A stretch of 64,000 bases of DNA, taken from the NCBI GenBank assembly GCA_029721515.1, contig CM056553.1, positions 13,086,447 to 13,150,446 on the forward strand. The letters are read 5' to 3'. Under the pieces are notes generated by a model. It searched no databases, had not been told where the DNA came from, and saw only the letters and a list, made by a program, of their open reading frames with translations. Of the stretch, positions 25,101 to 37,100 are shown in pieces. How positions within the stretch are numbered: position 1 is the stretch's first letter; each line of letters starts with the position of its first letter. Origin of the DNA: Synanceia verrucosa. Lineage: Eukaryota; Chordata; Actinopteri; Perciformes; Synanceiidae. The position numbers and the translations under genes were made by a program.

Positions 25101-28100
25101 TGGCACTGACATATCCACATCACCTTTAATCGTGGGAACTTTCATGTTGAAATCCACATCTGGCATGGAAATCTTAGGTCCTGAAATGCTTGGCATGTTG
25201 AATTTCGGTCCTTTGATTTTTCCACTTGGACTCTCCATATCAAATTCTGGTCCTTTGATATCCACTTCTGGGGCTTTAATGTCAATGTCAGCTTTCGGGA
25301 GGCTGACATCCACTTCTGGCCCTTCAACATGTGGACCTTTTAGCCCGAAAGATGGCAAGTTAAATTTCGGCATTTTGAATTTGGGTCCTTTCAAGTTGGC
25401 CTCAGGACCTTCAATATCAATGTCTGGTCCTTTAATGTCTACTTCAGGTGCTTTAACATCAATGTTAGCCTCTGGGAGGTTTATATCAACATCTGGACCT
25501 TCCAATTTTGGACCTTTAAGACCAAATTTGGGCATTTTGATTTTAGGCAGATCAAACCCACCTTTTGGACCTTCAATATCAACCTGTGGACCTTTGATGT
25601 CCAACTCAGGTGTTTTTATGTCCCCTTTTATCTTTGGCACTGACATATCCACATCACCTTTAATCGTGGGAACTTTCATGTTGAAATCTCCATCTGGCAT
25701 GGAAATCTTAGGTCCTGAAATGCTTGGCATGTTGAATTTGGGTCCTCTGATTTTTCCACTTGGACTCTCCATATCGAAGTCTGGTCCTTTGATATCCACT
25801 TCTGCGGCTTTAATGTCAAAGTCAGCTTTCGGGAGGCTGATATCCACTTCTGGTCCTTCAACATGTGGACCTTTTAGCCCCAAAGATGGCAAGTTAAATT
25901 TCGGCATTTTGAATTTGGGTCCTTTTAAGTTGGCCTCAGGACCTTCAATGTCAATGTCTGGTCTTTTAATGTCGATTTCAGGTGCTTTAACATCAATGTT
26001 AGCTTCTGGGAGGTTTATATCAACATCTGGACCTTCCAATTTTGGACCTTTAACACCAAATTTGGGCATTTTGATTTTAGGCAGATCAAATCCACCTTTA
26101 GGACCTTCAATATCAACCTGTGGACCTTTGATGTCCAACTCAGGTGTTTTTATGTCCCCTTTTATCTTTGGCACTGACATATCCACATCACCTTTAATCG
26201 TGGGAACTTTCATATTGAAATCCACATCTGGCATGGAAATCTTCGGTCCTGAAATGCTTGGAATGTTGAATTTGGGTCCTTTGATTTTTCCACTTGGGCT
26301 CTCCATATCGAAGTCTGGTCCTTTGATATCCAACTCAGGGGCTTTAACATCAATGTCAGCTTTTGGAAGGCTGACATCCACTTCTGGCCCTTCAACATGT
26401 GGACCTTTTAGCCCCAAAGATGGCAAGTTAAATTTTGGCATTTTGAATTTGGGTCCTTTCAAGTTGGCCTCAGGACCTTCAATATCAATGTCTGGTCCTT
26501 TAATGTCTACTTCAGGTGCTTTAACATCAATGTTAGCTTCTGGGAGGTTTATATCAACATCTGGACCTTCCAATTTTGGACCTTTAAAACCAAATTTGGG
26601 CATTTTGATTTTAGGCAGATCAAACCCACCTTTTGGACCTTCAATATCAACCTGTGGACCTTTGATGTCCAACTCAGGTGTTTTTATGTCCCCTTTTATC
26701 TTTGGCACTGACATATCCACATCACCTTTAATCGTGGGAACTTTCATATTGAAATCCACATCTGGCATGGAAATCTTTGGTCCTGAAATGCTTGGCATGT
26801 TGAATTTGGGTCCTTGGATTTTTCCACTTGGACTCTCCATATCAAAGTCTGGTCCTTTGATATCCAACTCAGGGGCTTTAATATCAACATCAGCTTTTGG
26901 AAGGCTGACATCGATTTCTGGCCCTTCAACATGTGGACCTTTAAGCCCCAAAGATGGCAAGTTAAATTTCGGCATTTTGAATTTGGGTCCTTTCAAGTTG
27001 GCCTCAGGACCTTCAATATCAATGTCTGGTCCTTTAATGTCTACTTCAGGTGCTTTAACATCAATGTTAGCTTCTGGGAGGTTTATATCAACATCTGAAC
27101 CTTCCAATTTGGGACCTTTGAAGCCAAATGATGGCATTCTGATTTTAGGCAGATCAAACCCACCTTTCGGACCTTCAATATCAACATGTGGACCTTTGAT
27201 GTCCAACTCAGGTGTTTTTATGTCCCCTTTTATCTTTGGCACTGACATATCCACATCACCTTTAATCGTGGGAACTTTCACATTGAAATCCACATCTGGC
27301 ATGGAAATCTTTGGTCCTGAAATGCTTGGCATGTTGAATTTGGGTCCTTTGATTTTTCCACTTGGACTCTCCATATCGAAGTCTGGTCCTTTGATATCCA
27401 ACTCAGGGGCTTTAACATCAATATCAGCTTTCGGAAGGCTGACATCAATTTCTGGCCCTTCAACATGTGGACCTCCCAGCCCCATAGATGGCTTTTTAAA
27501 TTTCGGCATTTTGAATCCTCCTTTTTGGGCCTCAATGTCAACTTCTGGTCCCTCAATATCCACCTTGGGACTTTTTATTTCTCCTTTAATCTTTGGAACT
27601 GACACGTCCATATCTCCCTTTATGTTGGGACCTGTCAGAGTCAGATCCCAGTGTGGAAGCTTTGGGCCTGATATGGACGGCATTTTGATTTTGGGTCCTT
27701 TCAAACTGGCATCAGGACTTTCAATATCAAAGTCTGGCCCTTTAATGTCTACTTCAGGTGCTTTAACATCAATGTTAGCTTCTGGAAGATTTATATCAAC
27801 ATCTGGACCTTCCAATTTAGGACCCCTGAAACCAAATTTGGGCATTTTGAATTTTGATCCTTTGCTTTTTGGACCTGTCAATCCCAGATCAAAATCAATA
27901 CCTTCTGAGCTGCCAGTCTTCCCTTTGATGCTGATATCCCCTTTTGGCATTTCCACACCAATTTCTGAGGCCTTTACCTTTGGGGCCTTAAAGCCAAACT
28001 TTGGCATTTTAAATTTACTTTTCTTTGTACCAATTTCTGGAGCACCAATTGTAACATCTGGTCCCTCAAATTTAGCTTTTGGCAGTTTAACATCTCCTTT

Positions 28101-31100
28101 CATATCGTCCTTCCAATTTGGTCCCGTCAGATTTATGTCAACATCTGGCAATGATATTTTTGGTCCAGATACTTTTGGTAACTTCAAATTTGGCCCACTC
28201 ATTTGTCCCAGTGGAGTTTCCAAATCAGTTTCTGGACCTTTGATCTCAATCTCAGGTGCTTTCATATCTCCATCAATTGTTGGAGGTGACATGTCACCCT
28301 TTATCTTTGGTCCTTTCAGACTGATATCCAAATCTGGCAACTTGGTTCCTGACATTACAGGCAGTTGGATTTTGGGCATGTCAAATCCACCCTTAGGCCC
28401 TTTGAAATCAAATTCTGGACCTTTGATGTCAACTGCAGGTGCTTGCACATCAATGTCAGCTTTGGGAACATTTATATCAGCATCAGGAAGCTCCACTTTT
28501 GGACCTTTAATGTTGAATGGTGGCATTTTGATTTTAGGCAATTCAAATCCACCCTCTGGACCTTTGATATCAATTTCAGGTGTTTTTGTGTCTCCTTTTA
28601 TCTTTGGTACTGACATATCCACATCACCTTTAATTGTGGGAACTGTCACATTGAAATCCACATCTGGCATGGAAATCTTCGGTCCTGAAATGCTTGGCAT
28701 GTTGAATTTGGGTCCTTTGATTTTTCCACTTGGACTCTCCATATCGAAGTCTGGTCCTTTGATATCCACTTCTGGGGCTTTAATGTCAATATCAGCTTTC
28801 GGGAGGCTGACATCCACTTCTGGTCCTTCAACATGTGGACCTTTTAGCCCCAAAGATGGCAAGTTAAATTTCGGCATTTTGAATTTGGGTCCTTTTAAGT
28901 TGGCCTCAGGACCTTCAATGTCAATGTCTGGTCTTTTAATGTCGATTTCAGGTGCTTTAATATCAATGTTAGCTTCTGGGAGGTTTATATCAACATCTGG
29001 ACCTTCCAATTTTGGACCTTTAACACCAAATTTGGGCATTTTGATTTTAGGCAGATCATACCCACCTTTTGGACCTTCAATATCAACCTGTGGACCTTTG
29101 ATGTCCAACTCAGGTGTTTTTATGTCCCCTTTTATCTTTGGCACTGACATATCCACATCACCTTTAATCGTGGGAACTTTCATATTGAAATCCACATCTG
29201 GCATGGAAATCTTCGGTCCTGAAAGGCTTGGAATGTTGAATTTGGGTCCTTTGATTTTTCCACTTGGGCTCTCCACATTGAAGTCTGGTCCTTTGATATC
29301 CAACTCAGGAGCTTTAACATCAATGTCAGCTTTTGGAAGGCTGACATCCACTTCTGGCCCTTCAACATGTGGACCTTTTAGCCCCAAAGATGGCAAGTTA
29401 AATTTCGGCATTTTGAATTTGGGTCCTTTTAAGTTGGCATCAGGACCTTCAATGTCAATGTCTGGTCTTTTAATGTCAATTTCAGGTGCTTTAACATCAA
29501 TGTTAGCTTCTGGGAGGTTTATATCAACATCTGGACCTTCCAATTTTGGACCTTTAACACCAAATTTGGGCATTTTGATTTTAGGCAGATCAAATCCACC
29601 TTTAGGACCTTCAATATCAACCTGTGGACCTTTGATGTCCAACTCAGGTGTTTTTATGTCCCCTTTTATCTTTGGCACTGACATATCCACATCACCTTTA
29701 ATCGTGGGAACTTTCATATTGAAATCCACATCTGGCATGGAAATCTTAGGTCCAGAAATGCTTGGCATGTTGAATTTGGGTCCTTTGATTTTTCCACTTG
29801 GACTCTCCGTATCGAAGTCTGGTCCTTTGATATCCACCTCTGGTGCTTTAATGTCAATACCAGCTTTCGGGAGGCTGACATCCACTTCTGGCCCTTCAAC
29901 ATGTGGACCTTTTAGCCCGAAAGATGGCAAGTTAAATTTTGGCATTTTGAATTTGGGTCCTTTCAAGTTGGCCTCAGGACCTTCAATGTCAATGTCTGGT
30001 CCTTTAATGTCTACTTCAGGTGCTTTAACATCAATGTTAGCTTCTGGGAGGTTTATATCAACATCTGGACCTTCCAATTTTGGACCTTTAAGACCAATTT
30101 TGGGCATTTTGATTTTAGGCAGATCAAACCCACCTTTAGGACCTTCAATATCAACCTGTGGACCTTTGATGTCCAACTCAGGTGTTTTTATGTCCCCTTT
30201 TATCTTTGGCACTGACATATCCACATCACCTTTAATCGTGGGAACTTTCATATTGAAATCCACATCTGGCATGGAAATCTTAGGTCCTGAAATGCTTGGA
30301 ATGTTGAATTTGGGTCCTTTGATTTTTCCACTTGGACTCTCCATATTGAAGTCTGGTCCTTTGATATCCACTTCTGGGGCTTTAATGTCAATATCAGCTT
30401 TCGGGAGGCTGACATCCACTTCTGGCCCTTCAACATGTGGACCTTTTAGCCCGAAAGATGGCAAGTTAAATTTCGGCATTTTGAATTTGGGTCCTCTCAA
30501 GTTGGCCTCAGGACCTTCAATGTCAATGTCTGGTCTTTTAATGTCCACCTCAGGTGCTTTAACATCAATGTTAGCTTCTGGGAGGTTTATATCAACATCT
30601 GGACCTTCCAATTTTGGACCTTTAAGACCAGTTCTGGGCATTTTGATTTTAGGCAGATCAAACCCACCTTTTGGACCTTCAATATCAACCTGTGGACCTT
30701 TGATGTCCAACTCAGGTGTTTTTATGTCCCCTTTTATCTTTGGCACTGACATATCCACATCACCCTTAATAGTGGGAACTTTCATATTGAAATCCACATC
30801 TGGCATGGAAATCTTAGGTCCAGAAATGCTTGGCATGTTGAATTTGGGTCCTTTGATTTTTCCACTTGGACTCTCCATATTGAAGTCTGGTCCTTTGATG
30901 TCCACTTCTGGGGCTTTAATGTCAATATCAGCTTTCGGGAGGCTGACATCCACTTCTGGCCCTTCAACATGTGGACCTTTTAGCCCGAAAGATGGCAAGT
31001 TAAATTTCGGCATTTTGAATTTGGGTCCTTTCAAGTTGGACTCAGGACCTTCAATGTCAATGTCTGGTCTTTTAATGTCCACCTCAGGTGCTTTAACATC

Positions 31101-34100
31101 AATGTTAGCTTCTGGGAGGTTTATATCAACATCTGAACCTTCCAATTTTGGACCTTTAAGACCAATTTTGGGCATTTTGATTTTAGGCAGATCAAACCCA
31201 CCTTTTGGACCTTCAATATCAACCTGTGGACCTTTGATGTCCAACTCAGGTATTTTTATGTCCCCTTTTATCTTTGGCACTGACATATCCACATCACCTT
31301 TAATCGTGGGAACTTTCATTTTGAAATCCACATCTGGCATGGAAATCTTAGGTCCTGAAATGCTTGGAATGTTGAATTTGGGTCCTTTGATTTTTCCACT
31401 TGGACTCTCCATATCGAAGTCTGGTCCTTTGATATCCACTTCTGGGGCTTTAATGTCAATATCAGCTTTCGGGAGGCTGACATCCACTTCTGGTCCTTCA
31501 ACATGTGGACCTTTTAGCCCCAAAGATGGCAAGTTAAATTTCGGCATTTTGAATTTGGGTCCTTTTAAGTTGGCCTCAGGACCTTCAATGTCAATGTCTG
31601 GTCTTTTAATGTCGATTTCAGGTGCTTTAATATCAATGTTAGCTTCTGGGAGGTTTATATCAACATCTGGACCTTCCAATTTTGGACCTTTAACACCAAA
31701 TTTGGGCATTTTGATTTTAGGCAGATCATACCCACCTTTTGGACCTTCAATATCAACCTGTGGACCTTTGATGTCCAACTCAGGTGTTTTTATGTCCCCT
31801 TTTATCTTTGGCACTGACATATCCACATCACCTTTAATCGTGGGAACTTTCATATTGAAATCCACATCTGGCATGGAAATCTTAGGTCCAGAAATGCTTG
31901 GCATGTTGAATTTGGGTCCTTTGATTTTTCCACTTGGACTCTCCGTATCGAAGTCTGGTCCTTTGATATCCACCTCTGGTGCTTTAATGTCAATACCAGC
32001 TTTCGGGAGGCTGACATCCACTTCTGGCCCTTCAACATGTGGACCTTTTAGCCCCAAAGATGGCAAGTTAAATTTTGGCATTTTGAATTTGGGTCCTTTC
32101 AAGTTGGCCTCAGGACCTTCAATGTCAATGTCTGGTCCTTTAATGTCTACTTCAGGTGCTTTAACATCAATGCTAGCTTCTGGGAGGTTTATATCAACAT
32201 CTGGACCTTCCAATTTTGGACCTTTAAGACCAATTTTGGGCATTTTGATTTTAGGCAGATCAAACCCACCTTTAGGACCTTCAATATCAACCTGTGGACC
32301 TTTGATGTCCAACTCAGGTGTTTTTATGTCTCCTTTTATCTTTGGCACTGACATATCCACATCACCTTTAATCGTGGGAACTTTCATATTGAAATCCACA
32401 TCTGGCATGGAAATCTTAGGTCCTGAAATGCTTGGAATGTTGAATTTGGGTCCTTTGATTTTTCCACTTGGACTCTCCATATCGAAGTCTGGTCCTTTGA
32501 TATCCACTTCTGGGGCTTTAATGTCAACATCAGCTTCCGGGAGGCTGACATCCACTTCTGGCCCTTCAACATGTGGACCTTTGAGCCCGAAAGATGGCAA
32601 GTTAAATTTCGGCATTTTGAATTTGGGTCCTTTCAAGCTGGCCTCAGGACCTTCAATGTCAATGTCTGGTCTTTTAATGTCCACCTCAGGTGCTTTAACA
32701 TCAATGTTAGCTTCTGGGAGATTTATATCAACATCTGGACCTTCCAATTTTGGACCTTTAAGATCAATTTTGGGCATTTTGATTTTAGGCAGATCAAACC
32801 CACCTTTTGGACCTTCAATATCAACCTGTGGACCTTTGATGTCCAATTCAGGTGTTTTTATGTCCCCTTTTATCTTTGGCACTGACATATCCACATCACC
32901 TTTAATCGTGGGAACTTTCACATTGAAATCCACATCTGGCATGGAAATCTTAGGTCCTGAAATGCTTGGAATGTTGAATTTGGGTCCTTTGATTTTACCA
33001 CTTGGACTCTCCATATCGAAGTCTGGTCCTTTGATATCCACTTCTGGGGCTTTAATGTCAATATCAGCTTTCGGGAGGCTGACATCCACTTCTGGCCCTT
33101 CAACATGTGGACCTTTGAGCCCGAAAGATGGCAAGTTAAATTTCGGCATTTTGAATTTGGGTCCTTTCAAGTTGGCCTCAGGACCTTCAATGTCAATGTC
33201 TGGTCTTTTAATGTCGATTTCAGGTGCTTTAACATCAATGTTAGCTTCTGGGAGGTTTATATCAACATCTGGACCTTCCAATTTTGGACCTTTAACACCA
33301 AATTTGGGCATTTTGATTTTAGGCAGATCAAACCCACCTTTAGGACCTTCAATATCAACCTGTGGACCTTTGATGTCCAACTCAGGTGTTTTTATGTCCC
33401 CTTTTATCTTTGGCACTGACATATCCACATCACCTTTAATCGTGGGAACTTTCATATTGAAATCCACATCTGGCATGGAAATCTTAGGTCCTGAAATGCT
33501 TGGCATGTTGAATTTGGGTCCTTTGATTTTTCCACTTGGACCCTCCATATCGAAGTCTGGTCCTTTGATATCCACTTCTGGGGCTTTAATGTCAATACCA
33601 GCTTTCGGGAGGCTGACATCCACTTCTGGCCCTTCAACATGTGGACCTTTTAGCCCCAAAGATGGCAAGTTAAATTTTGGCATTTTGAATTTGGGTCCTT
33701 TCAAGTTGGCCTCAGGACCTTCAATGTCAATGTCTGGTCCTTTAATGTCTACTTCAGGTGCTTTAACATCAATGTTAGCTTCTGGGAGGTTTATATCAAC
33801 ATCTGGACCTTCCAATTTTGGACCTTTAAGACCAATTTTGGGCATTTTGATTTTAGGCAGATCAAACCCACCTTTAGGACCTTCAATATCAACCTGTGGA
33901 CCTTTGATGTCCAACTCAGGTGTTTTTATGTCTCCTTTTATCTTTGGCACTGACATATCCACATCACCTTTAATCGTGGGAACTTTCATATTGAAATCCA
34001 CATCTGGCATGGAAATCTTAGGTCCTGAAATGCTTGGAATGTTGAATTTGGGTCCTTTGATTTTTCCACTTGGACTCTCCATATCGAAGTCTGGTTCTTT

Positions 34101-37100
34101 GATATCCACTTCTGGGGCTTTAATGTCAACATCAGCTTCCGGGAGGCTGACATCCACTTCTGGCCCTTCAACATGTGGACCTTTGAGCCCGAAAGATGGC
34201 AAGTTAAATTTCGGCATTTTGAATTTGGGTCCTTTCAAGTTGGCCTCAGGACCTTCAATGTCAATGTCTGGTCTTTTAATGTCCACCTCAGGTGCTTTAA
34301 CATCAATGTTAGCTTCTGGGAGATTTATATCAACATCTGGACCTTCCAATTTTGGACCTTTAAGACCAATTTTGGGCATTTTGATTTTAGGCAGATCAAA
34401 CCCACCTTTTGGACCTTCAATATCAACCTGTGGACCTTTGATGTCCAACTCAGGTATTTTTATGTCCCCTTTTATCTTTGGCACTGACATATCCACATCA
34501 CCTTTAATCGTGGGAACTTTCATATTGAAATCCACATCTGGCATGGAAATCTTAGGTCCTGAAATGCTTGGAATGTTGAATTTGGGTCCTTTGATTTTTC
34601 CACTTGGACTCTCCATATCGAAGTCTGGTCCTTTGATATCCACTTCTGGGGCTTTAATGTCAATATCAGCTTTCGGGAGGCTGACATCCACTTCTGGCCC
34701 TTCAACATGTGGACCTTTTAGCCCCAAAGATGGCAAGTTAAATTTCGGCATTTTGAATTTGGGTCCTTTCAAGTTGGACTCAGGACCTTCAATGTCAATG
34801 TCTGGTCTTTTAATGTCTACTTCAGGTGCTTTAACATCAATGTTAGCTTCTGGGAGGTTTATATCAACATCTGGACCTTCCAAATTCGGACCTGTAAGAC
34901 CAAATTTGGGCATTTTGATTTTAGGCAGATCAAACCCACCTTTTGGACCTTCAATATCAACCTGTGGACCTTTGATGTCCAATTCTGGTGTTTTTATGTC
35001 CCCTTTTATCTTTGGCACTGACATATCCACATCACCTTTAATCGTGGGAACTTTCACATTGAAATCCACATCTGGCATGGAAATCTTAGGTCCTGAAATG
35101 CTTGGAATGTTGAATTTGGGTCCTTTGATTTTACCACTTGGACTCTCCATATCGAAGTCTGGTCCTTTGATATCCACTTCTGGGGCTTTAATGTCAATAT
35201 CAGCTTTCGGGAGGCTGACATCCACTTCTGGCCCTTCAACATGTGGACCTTTGAGCCCGAAAGATGGCAAGTTAAATTTCGGCATTTTGAATTTGGGTCC
35301 TTTCAAGTTGGCCTCAGGACCTTCAATGTCAATGTCTGGTCTTTTAATGTCGATTTCAGGTGCTTTAACATCAATGTTAGCTTCTGGGAGGTTTATATCA
35401 ACATCTGGACCTTCCAATTTTGGACCTTTAACACCAAATTTGGGCATTTTGATTTTAGGCAGATCAAACCCACCTTTAGGACCTTCAATATCAACCTGTG
35501 GACCTTTGATGTCCAACTCAGGTGTTTTTATGTCCCCTTTTATCTTTGGCACTGACATATCCACATCACCTTTAATCGTGGGAACTTTCATATTGAAATC
35601 CACATCTGGCATGGAAATCTTAGGTCCTGAAATGCTTGGCATGTTGAATTTGGGTCCTTTGATTTTTCCACTTGGACCCTCCATATCGAAGTCTGGTCCT
35701 TTGATATCCACTTCTGGGGCTTTAATGTCAATACCAGCTTTCGGGAGGCTGACATCCACTTCTGGCCCTTCAACATGTGGACCTTTTAGCCCCAAAGATG
35801 GCAAGTTAAATTTCGGCATTTTGAATTTGGGTCCTTTCAAGTTGGACTCAGGACCTTCAATGTCAATGTCTGGTCTTTTAATGTCTACTTCAGGTGCTTT
35901 AACATCAATGTTAGCTTCTGGGAGGTTTATATCAACATCTGGACCTTCCAAATTCGGACCTGTAAGACCAAATTTGGGCATTTTGATTTTAGGCAGATCA
36001 AACCCACCTTTTGGACCTTCAATATCAACCTGTGGACCTTTGATGTCCAATTCAGGTGTTTTTATGTCCCCTTTTATCTTTGGCACTGACATATCCACAT
36101 CACCTTTAATCGTGGGAACTTTCACATTGAAATCCACATCTGGCATGGAAATCTTAGGTCCTGAAATGCTTGGAATGTTGAATTTGGGTCCTTTGATTTT
36201 ACCACTTGGACTCTCCATATCGAAGTCTGGTCCTTTGATATCCACTTCTGGGGCTTTAATGTCAATATCAGCTTTCGGGAGGCTGACATCCACTTCTGGC
36301 CCTTCAACATGTGGACCTTTGAGCCCGAAAGATGGCAAGTTAAATTTCGGCATTTTGAATTTGGGTCCTTTCAAGTTGGCCTCAGGACCTTCAATGTCAA
36401 TGTCTGGTCTTTTAATGTCGATTTCAGGTGCTTTAACATCAATGTTAGCTTCTGGGAGGTTTATATCAACATCTGGACCTTCCAATTTTGGACCTTTAAC
36501 ACCAAATTTGGGCATTTTGATTTTAGGCAGATCAAACCCACCTTTAGGACCTTCAATATCAACCTGTGGACCTTTGATGTCCAACTCAGGTGTTTTTATG
36601 TCCCCTTTTATCTTTGGCACTGACATATCCACATCACCTTTAATCGTGGGAACTTTCATATTGAAATCCACATCTGGCATGGAAATCTTCGGTCCTGAAA
36701 TGCTTGGCATGTTGAATTTGGGTCCTTTGATTTTTCCACTTGCACCCTCCATATCGAAGTCTGGTCCTTTGATATCCACTTCTGGGGCTTTAATGTCAAT
36801 ACCAGCTTTCGGGAGGCTGACATCCACTTCTGGCCCTTCAACATTTGGACCTTTTATCCCAATGGATGGGTTTTTAAATTTAGGCATTTTGAAACCTGCC
36901 TTGCCACCCTCAATATCAACATCTGGTCCCTCAAGGTCTACCTTGGGAAGTTTTATGTCTCCTTTGATCTTTGGAACTGACACATCAACATCTCCCTTTA
37001 GTTTGGGCCCTTTCAGACTAATATCTGGCAGCTTAGATCCTGATAGTGATGGCAGTTTGACTTTGGGTGCTGTGAATTTTGCATCTGGGCCTTGAACATC

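Noticed and set aside
22103..36844. Many 61-62-residue and 104-residue open frames spaced 534 bp apart
   Set aside because: They are the same out-of-frame shadow in each ahnak repeat unit, not separate genes.
22120..36850. Regularly spaced repeats resembling a CRISPR array
   Set aside because: The spacing comes from a coding higher-order repeat in an animal gene. There are no distinct spacers and no cas genes.
24901..37095. Plus-strand open frame of 4,064 residues as a gene
   Set aside because: It is the reverse complement of the ahnak repeats. Its openness follows from the absence of Tyr/His/Gln codons in the sense repeat, and its protein (STSGPLISKSG-like) matches nothing.
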